DNA of 64,000 nucleotides. Origin: Pseudodonghicola xiamenensis DSM 18339. Lineage in GTDB: Bacteria; Pseudomonadota; Alphaproteobacteria; Rhodobacterales; Rhodobacteraceae. Each line of letters opens with the position of its first letter. Positions within the stretch are counted from its first letter, which is position 1. The stretch is taken from assembly GCF_000429365.1 (NCBI RefSeq), contig NZ_AUBS01000013.1, positions 1 through 64,000 of the forward strand, in the 5' to 3' direction. The notes under the pieces were generated by a model. The model did no database searches. It saw nothing but the letters and a program-made list of their open reading frames with translations, and was not told the DNA's origin. Positions 46,359 through 55,308 of this stretch are shown here, one piece after another. The position numbers and the translations under genes were made by a program.

Positions 46359-47353
46359 AGCCCGCCCCCGACCATCAGCGCCACATCGACCAGCCGGTTG
46401 GCATAGCCCCATTCGTTGTCATACCAAGCATAGATCTTCACCTGGGTGCCGCCCACCACCATGGTCGAGGGCGCATCAATGATCGAGGATCGCGGATCGT
46501 TGGTGTAATCGGCGCTGACCAGCGGCCTGGTCTCATAGCCCAGAATACCCGAGAGCGGCCCTTCGGCGGCGGTCTTGAGCAGGGCGTTGACCTCTTCCGC
46601 CGTGGTCTCGCGCTCGACCTCGAAGACGCAATCGGTGAGCGAGGCGTTCAGCAAGGGCACCCGCACCGCATGGCCGTTCAGCTTGCCGGTGAGCTCCGGG
46701 AAAATCTGGGTGATTGCCTTGGCGCTGCCGGTCGTCGTCGGGATCAGCGAATTCAGCGCCGAGCGTGCCCGGCGCAGATCCTTGGCAGGGCGGTCCACCA
46801 TGGTCTGGGTGTTGGTCACGTCGTGGATCGTGGTGATCGAGCCGTGCTTGATACCCAGATTTTCGTGGATCACCTTGACCACCGGGGCGAGGCAATTGGT
46901 GGTGCAGCTCGCTGCGGTGACGATGTGCTGTGTCGCGGGATCATAGCTGTCCTGGTTGACGCCATAGACGATATTGGCGGCTCCCCCATCCTTGACCGGG
47001 GCCGAAATCACCACCTTTTTCACCCCGGCGGTGAAATAGGGGGCGAGCTTTTCCGCCGTCTTGAATACGCCGGTGCAGTCGATCACCACATCGACACCGT
47101 CGAGCGGCAGATCCTCGATCCGCGCGGCGTTCAGCAGCGGCAGCCGGGTGCCGTCGATGCTCACGCTTGCGTCGTCATGGGCGAAACTGGCGGGCCAGCG
47201 GCCGTGCACGCTGTCGAATTCCAGCAGATGCGCGATCATCTCGGCATCGCCGGTCTTGTCGTTGATCCAGGCGATCTCGGCCCCGCGCTCCAGCAGCGGG
47301 CGCAGCGCCAGTTTCCCCATCCGGCCGAGGCCGTTCAGCGCATAGGTGGTCAT
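46355..47353 (-). CDS. gapdh: Arsenate-linked glyceraldehyde-3-phosphate dehydrogenase
   Basis: 332 residues. NAD fold [13 protein letters not shown], active-site C150 in [12 protein letters not shown], and [12 protein letters not shown] at the end are GAPDH hallmarks. In ars operons this enzyme uses arsenate instead of phosphate to form 1-arseno-3-phosphoglycerate for ArsJ. Sandwiched between the arsR-arsC fusion (4-base overlap) and arsJ (4-base overlap), so it is a dedicated copy and not the glycolytic one. Confidence 0.95.
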   Translation of the reverse strand: MTTYALNGLGRMGKLALRPLLERGAEIAWINDKTGDAEMIAHLLEFDSVHGRWPASFAHDDASVSIDGTRLPLLNAARIEDLPLDGVDVVIDCTGVFKTAEKLAPYFTAGVKKVVISAPVKDGGAANIVYGVNQDSYDPATQHIVTAASCTTNCLAPVVKVIHENLGIKHGSITTIHDVTNTQTMVDRPAKDLRRARSALNSLIPTTTGSAKAITQIFPELTGKLNGHAVRVPLLNASLTDCVFEVERETTAEEVNALLKTAAEGPLSGILGYETRPLVSADYTNDPRSSIIDAPSTMVVGGTQVKIYAWYDNEWGYANRLVDVALMVGGGL

Positions 47354-48192
47354 GCCGGGGTATTCTCCAGATCCGAGGCGCCGATGCCGTCGACTGCCGC
47401 CTGCAGCGAGATGCGATCAAGCGTGTCGAAGGGCAGCGCGGTGAAAGAGGTGATGCGGTTCTTCAGCCCACCATAGGCCTGCTGGAAGGCAAGCTTCTTT
47501 TCGGCCTCGGTCCCCTCAGCGGTGACCGGATCGGGCATGCCCCAATGGGCCGAAACCGGCTGGCCCTCCCAGGTCGGGCATTCCTCGTTGGCGGCCTGGT
47601 TGCAGACGGTAAAGACGAAATCCATACGCGGTGCGTTCGGGCCTTGGAATTCCGACACGTTCTTGGCCCGCAGTTGTGAAATGTCATGCCCCTTGGCGGC
47701 CAGCAGGGCCACCGCATAGGGGTTCAGTTCGGAATGTGGGCGGGTGCCGGCGGAATAGACGTTGAACCGCTCGCCCCCCATGCCACGCAGCAGCGCCTCG
47801 GCGAAGATCGAACGGGCGGAATTGCCGGTGCAGATGAAGAGCACATTATATTTCCGGTGGTCCATGATGTCGGGTCCATCTTTGACAGGAAGGGGCGGGC
47901 AGAGGTCGGGGCGCCCACGGCAGCAGTCGTTCAGCAGATATCCCATCAGCCGTTGCAGCGCCGCGGTCTCGGCCCGGTAGTGTAAAGAGGTTCCATGACG
48001 GATCTGCGTCACCAGCCCGGCCTCGCGCAGCGCGGCGAGATAGACCGAATTGGTGCTGGCCTTCAGCCCCAGCGCTTCGGCGATCTCTCCGGCGGGAACC
48101 GCATCGGGAAAGCGTCGCATCAGCAGGCGGAAGATCTGCATCCGTTGCGGGTGGCTGAGGGTGGCGAGCTGGGTGAGAGATTCTTTTTCCAT
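47350..48192 (-). CDS. arsRC: Fused ArsR regulator - ArsC arsenate reductase
   Basis: 280 residues. Residues 1-105 are an ArsR winged helix ([39 protein letters not shown]) with arsenite-binding cysteines C90, C91, C98 ([11 protein letters not shown]). Residues ~110-280 are a low-molecular-weight phosphatase-type arsenate reductase with CTGNSAR (C121-R127) and the redox pair C197 and C205 ([10 protein letters not shown]), as in thioredoxin-coupled ArsC. One polypeptide therefore senses arsenite and produces it. The start codon lies inside the operator, with no ribosome site before it. Confidence 0.93.
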   Translation of the reverse strand: MEKESLTQLATLSHPQRMQIFRLLMRRFPDAVPAGEIAEALGLKASTNSVYLAALREAGLVTQIRHGTSLHYRAETAALQRLMGYLLNDCCRGRPDLCPPLPVKDGPDIMDHRKYNVLFICTGNSARSIFAEALLRGMGGERFNVYSAGTRPHSELNPYAVALLAAKGHDISQLRAKNVSEFQGPNAPRMDFVFTVCNQAANEECPTWEGQPVSAHWGMPDPVTAEGTEAEKKLAFQQAYGGLKNRITSFTALPFDTLDRISLQAAVDGIGASDLENTPA

Positions 48193-48214
48193 ATTTCATG
48201 AAATAATGAAATAT
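48191..48214 (-). promoter_or_regulatory. ArsR operator overlapping the arsRC start codon
   Basis: Inverted repeat ATATTTCAT (48191-48199), 6 bases, ATGAAATAT (48206-48214). The left part is also a perfect 12-bp palindrome ATTTCATGAAAT (48193-48204). The arsRC ATG is at 48192-48190. A TTGCCT (-35-like) lies 17 bases upstream of TATTTC on the minus strand, which would place the transcript start at or near the ATG. Confidence 0.72.
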
Positions 48215-48294
48215 AAATCGCGAGGCAAGCCCGATCTTGTGCTCGCCCTGCGCGTGTCCTTTGTGCCAGACTGGGGCACAGGAGAGCCGTCGCC

Positions 48295-49110
48295 ATGACG
48301 CAGGACATGATCGCACAAGCCGCCGCGCAGCTTCTGGGCGCCGATCTGGCCGGTTGGCATCCGGTGTCCGGCGGTGATCTGAACCGGGTGCTGCGGTTAC
48401 GGCTGATCTCGGGCGAGGAGGTGATCGCCAAGACCGGCCCCGATCCGCGCGGCGAGGCGGCGATGCTGATTGCCATCCGTGATGCCGGGGTGCCGGCGCC
48501 GAGGGTTCTGGGGGCCTCCGCCGAGGTGCTGGTGATGGAGGCGCTGGAAAAGGCGGGCGGCCTGTCCTCGATCGGCTGGCAGGAGCTTGGCGCGGCGTTG
48601 CGCCGGCTGCATCAGGTGCCGGGGATCGCTTATGGTTGGGAGCGGGATTTCGCCTTCGGCAAGGTGGCGATCCGCAATGCGCCGCTGCCGAGCTGGCCCG
48701 AGTTCTGGGCCGAGCGTCGCCTGTTGGCAGAGCTGTCGGCGCTGCCCTCGGCCTTCGCGCGGCGGTTGGAGCGGCTGGCCCGCGATCTGCCGCAGCGCTT
48801 GCCGGCGGCGCTGACGCCGGTGTTGCTGCATGGGGATCTCTGGTCCGGCAACGTGCTGGCCGCGGATGGCCGCCTGAGCGGCATCATCGACCCGGCCTGC
48901 TATTGCGGCCATGGTGAGGTCGATCTGGCGATGCTGTCGTTGTTCGGTTCTCCCGGTGCGGCCTTTTTCAGTGGCTATGGCCGGCTGGAACCGGAAGCGG
49001 AGGATCGCCGGCCGATCTATCAGCTTTGGCCAGCCATCGTGCATCTGCGGCTGTTCGGCGGGGGCTATGCCGGGCTGCTGGACGGGCTGTTGCGGCAGGC
49101 GGGCGTCTGA
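48295..49110 (+). CDS. Fructosamine-3-kinase family protein
   Basis: 271 residues, kinase fold of the fructosamine kinase/APH type. VSGGDLNRVLRL at the N-terminus, VLLHGDLWSGNVLAADGRLSGIIDPACYCGHGEVDLAML with the catalytic HGD-W-N and metal-binding DPA-YGHGE-D motifs. It phosphorylates ketosamines on glycated proteins or small amino-sugar adducts, leading to their breakdown. Divergent from arsRC across about 100 bases. GGAG precedes ATG 48295. Substrate in this organism is unknown. Confidence 0.9.
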   Translation: MTQDMIAQAAAQLLGADLAGWHPVSGGDLNRVLRLRLISGEEVIAKTGPDPRGEAAMLIAIRDAGVPAPRVLGASAEVLVMEALEKAGGLSSIGWQELGAALRRLHQVPGIAYGWERDFAFGKVAIRNAPLPSWPEFWAERRLLAELSALPSAFARRLERLARDLPQRLPAALTPVLLHGDLWSGNVLAADGRLSGIIDPACYCGHGEVDLAMLSLFGSPGAAFFSGYGRLEPEAEDRRPIYQLWPAIVHLRLFGGGYAGLLDGLLRQAGV

Positions 49111-49140
49111 GCTGATCCGGGACGGGAGAACGCGCCTGTC

Positions 49141-49203
49141 GGCGCGTGCCTCCGGCGGGGATATTTGCGGCCAGAAAAAGGGGGGGCGCAGGATTGCATG
49201 CAA
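49141..49203. repeat. Dispersed intergenic repeat, copy B
   Basis: GGCGCGTGCCTCCGGCGGGG continues with ATATTTGCGGCCAGAAAAAG (49141-49180) and GGGGCGCAGGATTGCATG (49183-49200). It matches copy A (32657-32740). On the minus strand this copy supplies the terminator of copZ. Confidence 0.65.
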
Positions 49204-49215
49204 GGAGGCGCCCCC
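49175..49215 (-). terminator. Intrinsic terminator of copZ
   Basis: On the minus strand: stem GGGGGCGC (complement of 49208-49215) / GCGCCCCC (complement of 49182-49189), with an internal palindrome TTGCATGCAA (49194-49203), followed by TTTTT (complement of 49175-49179). It lies beyond the hexanucleotide repeat. Confidence 0.75.
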
Positions 49216-49222
49216 ATCGTGT

Positions 49223-49270
49223 TATCGGTATCGGTATCGGTATCGGTATCGGTATCGGTATCGGTATCAG
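49223..49270. repeat. Hexanucleotide tandem repeat (TATCGG)x7 plus one variant unit
   Basis: Seven perfect TATCGG units (49223-49264) followed by TATCAG (49265-49270). The last unit overlaps the copZ stop codon (49267-49269), so the array starts at the end of the gene and fills the gap before the terminator. Such short-unit arrays can vary in copy number between isolates. Confidence 0.95.
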
Positions 49271-49464
49271 GCGGCCGGCTTGGCTTCGAAGCCGATCTCG
49301 TCGAGCGTGGTCGCGATGGTCGCGGCACTGAGGCTGCTCGATACCTCGACACTGCGGCTGGGCAGATCGCAGGTCACTTCGGCTGCCGGGTCGGCCTCTT
49401 TGATGGCTTTTTCGATGCTGGCGGTGCAGTGACCGCAGCTCATCTCGGGAACGCTGAATTTCAT
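49267..49464 (-). CDS. copZ: CopZ-like copper chaperone (HMA domain)
   Basis: 65 residues forming a single heavy-metal-associated domain with MSCGHC (C10, C13). It would hand Cu(I) to the HMA domains of CopA. AGGAG precedes the ATG. Divergent from copA; both promoters have the CueR arrangement. The tandem TATCGG array begins at its stop codon. Confidence 0.9.
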   Translation of the reverse strand: MKFSVPEMSCGHCTASIEKAIKEADPAAEVTCDLPSRSVEVSSSLSAATIATTLDEIGFEAKPAA

Positions 49465-49494
49465 TGTGCGGACTCCTGATTGTGATCTGGTCCC

Positions 49495-49525
49495 GATCTG
49501 GGGCCTTCCATCGCTGGAAGGTCAA
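49495..49525 (-). promoter_or_regulatory. CueR-type promoter of copZ
   Basis: On the minus strand TTGACC (complement of 49520-49525), a 19-base spacer holding the dyad CTTCCAGCGATGGAAG (within 49503-49521), then the weak -10 CAGATC (complement of 49495-49500). The 19-bp spacing and dyad are the hallmark of MerR-family copper-activated promoters. Confidence 0.78.
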
Positions 49526-49562
49526 GGGGGGAGGTTGGAAAAAGAAAATTCGGTTTCCACCC

Positions 49563-49593
49563 TTGACCCTCCAGCGACTGGAACCTCTATCTG
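49563..49593 (+). promoter_or_regulatory. CueR-type promoter of copA
   Basis: TTGACC (49563-49568), 19-base spacer with dyad CTCCAGCGACTGGAA, then TATCTG (49588-49593). The overlong spacer fits activation by CueR. The copA ATG lies 33 bases further on. Confidence 0.85.
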
Positions 49594-49625
49594 AGGGGCG
49601 GACCTGACGCTGCGGGAGACGACCG

Positions 49626-52136
49626 ATGACCGGACCAAACCATGTGATGCTTTCGATCGAGGGGATGTCCTGTGCTTCTTGTGTGGCGCGGGTGACGCGC
49701 GGGTTGTCGCGGCTTGACGGGGTGTCGGACGTCTCTGTCACCCTCGCGGATGAGCGGGCGCAGATGGATCTGCAGGCGCCCGAACGGTTGGAGGATGTGG
49801 TACGGTCGCTCGACAAGCTGGGCTTTCCGGCGCGGCGTGCCTCCGTGGTGCTGAATGTCGCGTCAATGTCCTGCGCCTCTTGTGTCGGGCGGGTGGACCG
49901 GGTGCTTTCGGCCTTGCCGGGGGTGATCGAGGTCTCGGTCAACCTGGCGGCGGAGACTGCCACGGTCACCTATCTGGAGGGGGCGGTGCGCCCGGAGGAG
50001 ATGATCGCGGCAGCGGGCAAGATCGGCTACCCTGCGACATTGGCCGAACCGGAGGCGGCGGAGAATCGCGGCCAGCGCAAGGAGGCCGAAGCGCGAGAGA
50101 TCGCGCGCAAGGCGCTGATCGCGGCGGTGTTGGCGCTGCCGGTCTTCGTGGTCGAGATGGGCGGGCATCTGGTGCCGGCCCTGCATCATTGGATCGCCGC
50201 CACCATCGGGCAGCAGACCAGTTGGATGTTGCAATTCGCGTTGACCACGCTGGTGCTGATCGGGCCGGGGCGGCTGTTCTATGTCAAGGGCATCCCGGCG
50301 CTGCTGCGCGGCGCGCCTGACATGAACAGCCTGGTCGCGGTGGGCACGGCGGCGGCCTATCTCTATTCGGTGGTGGCGACCTTCCTGCCGGGGCTTTTGC
50401 CGGCAAGCCAGCGCGCGGTCTATTTCGAGGCGGCCTCGGTCATCGTGGTCCTGATCCTGATCGGCCGCTTTCTCGAGGCGCGGGCCAAGGGGCGCACCGG
50501 GGCGGCGATCCGCAAACTGCTGGGGCTCAGGCCCCGGTCGGCCCGGGTATTGCGGGACGGCGAGGCGGTGGAGGTGGCGATCGATGCCATCCGGGTGGGC
50601 GACGTGCTGCTGGTGCGTCCGGGAGAGCGGATCGCGGTCGATGGCGAGGTGACCGAGGGCGAGAGCCATGTGGATGAAAGCATGATCTCGGGTGAACCCT
50701 TGCCGGTGGCCAAGGCGGCGGGTGACGCGGTGACCGGCGGCACGGTGAACGGGCAGGGCAGTTTCCAGTTTCGCGCCACCCATGTGGGGGCGGAGACGGT
50801 GCTGGCCCAGATCATCCGCATGGTCGAGCAGGCGCAGGGCGCCAAGCTGCCGATCCAGGGGCTGGTCGACAAGATCACCCTGTGGTTCGTACCGGCGGTG
50901 ATGGGGGCTGCGTTGGCGACGGTATTGATCTGGCTGGCCTTCGGCGCCGATCTGACGCTGGCGCTGGTCGCCGGTGTGTCGGTGCTGATCATTGCCTGCC
51001 CCTGTGCCATGGGGTTGGCGACACCGACCTCGATCATGGTGGGCACTGGGCGCGCGGCCGAGCTGGGGGTGTTGTTCCGCAAGGGCGATGCCTTGCAGCA
51101 GCTTTCGGGCGTTTCGGTCGTGGCGCTGGACAAGACCGGCACGGTGACGGCGGGGCGGCCGGAATTGACCGATCTTGTGCTGGCCGACGGCTTTGAACGG
51201 GCCGAAGTGCTGGCACTGGTCGCGGCGGTCGAGGCGCGATCCGAGCATCCGATCGCTGAGGCGGTGGTGCGTGCGGCCGAGGCCGAGGGCGTGGCACTGG
51301 CGGAGGTCAGCCAGTTCACCTCCTTCACCGGCTATGGCGTACGGGCGCTGATTGCGGGGCGCGAGATTCTGGTGGGCGCCGATCGGCTGATGGCGCGCGA
51401 GGGGGTGGAGATCGCGCCTCTTGCGGGGGGGGAGGCGCGGCTGGCCGCGGCCGGGCGCACGGCGCTTTATGCGGCGGTTGACGGGCGGATCGCGGCAGTG
51501 ATCGCGGTGTCCGACCCGGTCAAGCCCAGCAGTGCGGAGGCGATTGCCGCGCTGCACAAGATGGGGCTGCAAGTGGCGATGATCACCGGCGACAAGCGCG
51601 AAACGGCCGAGGCCATCGCCCGCGAGGTCGGCATCGACCGGGTGATCGCCGGCGTGCTGCCCGAGGGCAAGGTCGCCGCGTTGGACGATCTGCGCGGGGA
51701 AGGTGGGCAGCAGGGCGGGCTGGCTTTTGTCGGCGACGGCATCAATGATGCGCCGGCGCTGGCCCATGCCGATGTCGGCATCGCCATCGGCACTGGCACC
51801 GATGTGGCCATCGAATCGGCGGATGTGGTGCTGATGTCGGGCGATCTGCGCGGCGTGGTGAACGCGGTCGAAGTGTCGCGCGCAGTGATGCGGAACATCC
51901 GGCAGAACCTGTTCTGGGCCTTCGGTTATAACACCGCGCTGATCCCAGTGGCGGCGGGGGTGCTTTACCCGGCCTTCGGGCTGTTGCTGTCGCCGATGCT
52001 GGCGGCGGGGGCGATGGGGCTGTCGTCGGTCTTCGTGCTGTCGAACGCGTTGCGTCTGCGCCGGGTGCACCCGGCGCTGGACGAACGGCGGACGTCGGTG
52101 GCAGGCGGGCACCTGCAGATGGCTGTGGCTGAATAA
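49626..52136 (+). CDS. copA: Copper-exporting P1B-type ATPase
   Basis: 836 residues. Two N-terminal HMA domains (MSCASC at 14-19 and 81-86), eight membrane helices, TGE-type actuator motif (ISGEPLPV), the membrane Cu site CPC (C458-P-C460, [15 protein letters not shown]), phosphorylation site DKTGT (D502), SEHPIAEAV histidine motif and [19 protein letters not shown]. It pumps Cu(I) to the periplasm. Followed after 10 bases by cueR. Confidence 0.97.
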   Translation: MTGPNHVMLSIEGMSCASCVARVTRGLSRLDGVSDVSVTLADERAQMDLQAPERLEDVVRSLDKLGFPARRASVVLNVASMSCASCVGRVDRVLSALPGVIEVSVNLAAETATVTYLEGAVRPEEMIAAAGKIGYPATLAEPEAAENRGQRKEAEAREIARKALIAAVLALPVFVVEMGGHLVPALHHWIAATIGQQTSWMLQFALTTLVLIGPGRLFYVKGIPALLRGAPDMNSLVAVGTAAAYLYSVVATFLPGLLPASQRAVYFEAASVIVVLILIGRFLEARAKGRTGAAIRKLLGLRPRSARVLRDGEAVEVAIDAIRVGDVLLVRPGERIAVDGEVTEGESHVDESMISGEPLPVAKAAGDAVTGGTVNGQGSFQFRATHVGAETVLAQIIRMVEQAQGAKLPIQGLVDKITLWFVPAVMGAALATVLIWLAFGADLTLALVAGVSVLIIACPCAMGLATPTSIMVGTGRAAELGVLFRKGDALQQLSGVSVVALDKTGTVTAGRPELTDLVLADGFERAEVLALVAAVEARSEHPIAEAVVRAAEAEGVALAEVSQFTSFTGYGVRALIAGREILVGADRLMAREGVEIAPLAGGEARLAAAGRTALYAAVDGRIAAVIAVSDPVKPSSAEAIAALHKMGLQVAMITGDKRETAEAIAREVGIDRVIAGVLPEGKVAALDDLRGEGGQQGGLAFVGDGINDAPALAHADVGIAIGTGTDVAIESADVVLMSGDLRGVVNAVEVSRAVMRNIRQNLFWAFGYNTALIPVAAGVLYPAFGLLLSPMLAAGAMGLSSVFVLSNALRLRRVHPALDERRTSVAGGHLQMAVAE

Positions 52137-52146
52137 GGATCAGGAC

Positions 52147-52554
52147 ATGAATATCGGAGATGTATCGCGCCTGTCTGGGCTGCCGGCCAAGACGATCCGC
52201 TATTACGAAGATATCGGGCTGGTGCAGCCGCAGCGCAGCGCCAACGGCTATCGCGCCTTTCGCGACAGCGATCTGCACAAGCTGGCCTTTCTGGGCCGTG
52301 CCCGTGCCCTGGGCTTTTCGATCGAGGATTGCCGCGGTCTGCTGGCGCTTTACGAGGATGAGAGCCGCGAGAGCGCCAGCGTCAAGCGGATCGCCGAGGA
52401 TCATCTGCACCGGATCGACGAGAAGATCGCGCAGTTGCAGTCCATGCGGGCGACGCTGGCGCATCTGGTGTCCTGTTGCGCCGGGGACGACCGGCCCGAT
52501 TGCCCGATCCTGGAGGATCTGGGGGCGGGCGAGGATCATTGCTGCAAGGGGTGA
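52147..52554 (+). CDS. cueR: CueR/HmrR copper-responsive MerR regulator
   Basis: 135 residues. MNIGDVSRLSGLPAKTIRYYEDIGL is the MerR helix-turn-helix; a dimerisation helix follows; the Cu(I) loop is C111-x7-C119 (CAGDDRPDC), as in CueR. It activates copA and copZ from promoters with 19-base spacers (49495-49593). Cotranscribed with copA. Additional cysteines occur at the C-terminus (HCCKG). Confidence 0.93.
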   Translation: MNIGDVSRLSGLPAKTIRYYEDIGLVQPQRSANGYRAFRDSDLHKLAFLGRARALGFSIEDCRGLLALYEDESRESASVKRIAEDHLHRIDEKIAQLQSMRATLAHLVSCCAGDDRPDCPILEDLGAGEDHCCKG

Positions 52555-52581
52555 AACGCCCCTTGTCGGGTGACATTGTGC

Positions 52582-52612
52582 GTGCGGCCCGGGGTGTCGT
52601 CCCGGGCCGCAC
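52582..52612. terminator. Bidirectional hairpin between cueR and tex
   Basis: Perfect 12-bp stem GTGCGGCCCGGG (52582-52593) / CCCGGGCCGCAC (52601-52612), 7-base loop, between the convergent stops at 52554 and 52624. No clear T run. Confidence 0.65.
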
Positions 52613-52623
52613 ATCGTGTCAGG

Positions 52624-54966
52624 TCACTTCTTTCTGAACGCGTCCTGCAGCGCTGCGCCCAAGGCGCCGGTCTGATTGCCGCCCTTGGGGGCGGCGGACA
52701 TCGGGCCGCGCGGTTTGCCCTTGGGGCCGCCGGGCCGGGGGCGGTCCTTGCCGGGGCCGCGGGCGTTGCGATCGTCGCGCGCGCTGGCGCCACCGTCCTT
52801 ACGCATGGTCAGGCCGATGCGCTTGCGCGGTACGTCGACCTCGACCACCGTGACCTTGACGACCTGGCCGGCCTTGACCACCTCATGCGGGTCCTTGACG
52901 AAACGGTCGGCCAATTGGCTGACATGCACCAGCCCGTCCTGATGCACACCGATATCGACGAAGGCACCGAAGGCGGCCACATTGGTCACCGTGCCTTCCA
53001 GCACCATGCCGGGGCGCAGGTCGGTGATTTCCTCGACCCCGTCGGTGAAGGTTGCGGTCTTGAAACTGGGGCGCGGGTCGCGGCCCGGTTTCTCCAGTTC
53101 GGCGAAGATGTCGCGCACGGTGGGCAGGCCGAAATGATCGTCGACGAATTGGTCTGCCCGGAGCCCTTTGAGCGCGCCGTCACTGCCCATGATCTGGCGG
53201 ATGTCGCGACCGCAGGCCTGCACGATGCGGCGGGCGACGTCATAGGCCTCAGGGTGCACGGCGGAGGCGTCGAGCGGTTCCGCGCCGTCGCGGATACGCA
53301 GGAAGCCCGCGCATTGTTCAAAGGCGCGCGGTCCCAGGCGGGCGACTTTCAGAAGTTCCTTGCGCGACTTGAAGGCGCCGTTGATGTCGCGATGGGTCAC
53401 CACCGCTTCGGCCAACCCGGGCCCGAGGCCGGAGACATGCGCCAGAAGCGGCGCCGAGGCGGTGTTGAGATCGACGCCCACGGCGTTCACCACGTCCTCG
53501 ATCACCGCCTCAAGCGATTTGCCCAGTTTGTGCTGGTCGACATCGTGCTGGTACTGGCCAACGCCGATGGATTTCGGTTCGATCTTGACCAGCTCGGCCA
53601 GCGGGTCCTGCAACCGGCGGGCAATCGACACCGCGCCGCGCAGGCTGACGTCCAGGTCAGGGAATTCCCGCGCTGCCAGTTCCGAGGCCGAATAGACCGA
53701 GGCGCCGGCCTCGCTCACCACCACCTTGGTGGGTTTCTGCACGCCCGAGGGGAGCATCGCCAAAGTGTCGGCCACCAGCTTTTCGGTCTCGCGGCTGGCG
53801 GTGCCGTTGCCGATGGCGATCAGCTCGACCCCATGTTTGGCGATCAGCGCCATGATCGCCGCCTGAGCTCCCCGCACATCGTTCTTCGGCTGGAAGGGAT
53901 AGATCGTGTCGGTCGCCACCAGCTTGCCGGTGGCATCGACCACCGCCGCCTTGACGCCGGTGCGGATCCCGGGATCGAGCCCCAGGGTGGGCCGGGCACC
54001 GGCCGGCGCCGCGAACAGCAGGTCCTTGAGGTTGCGGGCGAAGACGGCGATCGCCTCTTCCTGCGCGCGGGCCCGCAGATCGCCCATCAGATCGACCATC
54101 ATGGTCAGGCTCAGCTTGACCCGCCAGGTCCAGCCGGCGATCTTGCGCAGCCATTGATCGCCGGCCCCGTCGGTCTTGGTTCCGAGGTAGGAGGCAACGA
54201 TGGTTTCGGCCCGGGCGGCACCGGTTTCGGGATCAGGCGCGATGTCGAGCGTGACGACGCCTTCCTTCTGCGCCCGCAGCATCGCCAGCGCCCGGTGCGA
54301 CGGCACCTTGGACCAGAGTTCTGCGTGATCGAAGTAATCGGAGAATTTGGCGCCGGCCTGCTCCTGGCCTTCGATCACCTTGGCGGTCAGCCGGGCCTCG
54401 GTCTGCATGAAGGAACGCAGATCGCCCAGAAGCTGGGCGTTCTCGGTCAGCCCCTCGGCGATGATGTCGCGGGCACCATTCAGCGCGTCCTTGGGCGTCG
54501 GCACCGCCTCGGTCACAAAACCCTGTGCCAGCGCCTCGGGATCGGCGGTGCGATCGGCCAGGATGGCATCGGCCAGCGGCTCCAGCCCGTTCTCGCGCGC
54601 GATCATTGCCTTGGTGCGGCGCTTGGGTTTGTAGGGCAGATAGATGTCCTCAAGCTGCGCCTTGGTCTCGGCGCCTGCGATGGATTTCGCCAGAACCTCG
54701 GTCAGCTTGCCCTGATCCTTGATCGAATTCAGGATCGTCTCGCGCCGCGCCTCCATCTCGCGCAGATAGGACAGGCGATCGGACAGGCTGCGTAGCTGGG
54801 TATCGTCCAGGCCGCCAGTCACCTCCTTGCGATAGCGGGCGACGAAGGGGACGGTGGCGCCTTCGTCCAGCAGCTTGACGGCCGCACCCACCTGCTCGGG
54901 CCGGGCGCCGATCTCGGTTGCGATGGTGCGGGCGATGCGGGCAGCGGTCTGGGGCGCGGTGTCCAA
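52624..54966 (-). CDS. tex: Tex family RNA-binding transcription accessory protein
   Basis: 780 residues. N-terminal Tex helix-turn-helix region, a YqgF/RuvX-like RNase H fold ([22 protein letters not shown]), helix-hairpin-helix domain ([23 protein letters not shown]), and a C-terminal S1 domain ([34 protein letters not shown]) with a basic glycine-rich tail. Tex/Spt6 proteins bind RNA and act on transcription. Family length (~780) is normal. Alone on its strand; divergent from icd. Confidence 0.95.
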   Translation of the reverse strand: MDTAPQTAARIARTIATEIGARPEQVGAAVKLLDEGATVPFVARYRKEVTGGLDDTQLRSLSDRLSYLREMEARRETILNSIKDQGKLTEVLAKSIAGAETKAQLEDIYLPYKPKRRTKAMIARENGLEPLADAILADRTADPEALAQGFVTEAVPTPKDALNGARDIIAEGLTENAQLLGDLRSFMQTEARLTAKVIEGQEQAGAKFSDYFDHAELWSKVPSHRALAMLRAQKEGVVTLDIAPDPETGAARAETIVASYLGTKTDGAGDQWLRKIAGWTWRVKLSLTMMVDLMGDLRARAQEEAIAVFARNLKDLLFAAPAGARPTLGLDPGIRTGVKAAVVDATGKLVATDTIYPFQPKNDVRGAQAAIMALIAKHGVELIAIGNGTASRETEKLVADTLAMLPSGVQKPTKVVVSEAGASVYSASELAAREFPDLDVSLRGAVSIARRLQDPLAELVKIEPKSIGVGQYQHDVDQHKLGKSLEAVIEDVVNAVGVDLNTASAPLLAHVSGLGPGLAEAVVTHRDINGAFKSRKELLKVARLGPRAFEQCAGFLRIRDGAEPLDASAVHPEAYDVARRIVQACGRDIRQIMGSDGALKGLRADQFVDDHFGLPTVRDIFAELEKPGRDPRPSFKTATFTDGVEEITDLRPGMVLEGTVTNVAAFGAFVDIGVHQDGLVHVSQLADRFVKDPHEVVKAGQVVKVTVVEVDVPRKRIGLTMRKDGGASARDDRNARGPGKDRPRPGGPKGKPRGPMSAAPKGGNQTGALGAALQDAFRKK

Positions 54967-55308
54967 GGACGTCTCCTTTCAACATGTTCAGGAGGTCTTC
55001 TTAGCCACGGTTTGGCCGGGGTGCCAAGAGGGCACGGGGACGGTCGGCGGAAGCCTGATCAGCCCGGTCGACAGGCAGCGCTCCGCCGCTGGCCCCATGT
55101 TTGCGCGAACGGTGGCGAAATGCAGCGCCTGTGTCGATTGATTACCGGCGCGGGGTGATTTACACGGGTCGCCGAGCTGCAACCGTCACGGGTGCGCGCT
55201 GGGCGCGCGGCATTGCGACGGCCCGCATCATTTCGCCACCGCGCGATCCCGCGCGGGTCCAACGTTCAGATCTCAGGCCCTCAGCAAGGCAGGAAAGGTA
55301 CGAGAACC
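54967..55308. other. Divergent tex-icd promoter region
   Basis: 342 bases with no supported gene. A GC hairpin CCGCGCG (55239-55245)/CGCGCGG (55250-55256) lies about 53 bases upstream of the icd start and could be part of the icd leader. No promoter consensus was assigned. Confidence 0.4.

Noticed and set aside
49223..49270. Possible CRISPR array
   Set aside because: Units are 6 bases and directly adjacent, with no spacers and no cas genes.
48911..49432. Frames containing RYRYRYRY or IPIPIP repeats
   Set aside because: They are produced by reading the TATCGG tandem array; no start site or family supports them.
49863..52112. 749-codon open frame antisense to copA
   Set aside because: It mirrors copA codons, is His/Arg/Gln-rich and has no domain. 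High-GC shadow frame.
52570..54795. 741-codon open frame antisense to tex
   Set aside because: Shadow of tex with no recognisable motif; tex itself has all family domains.
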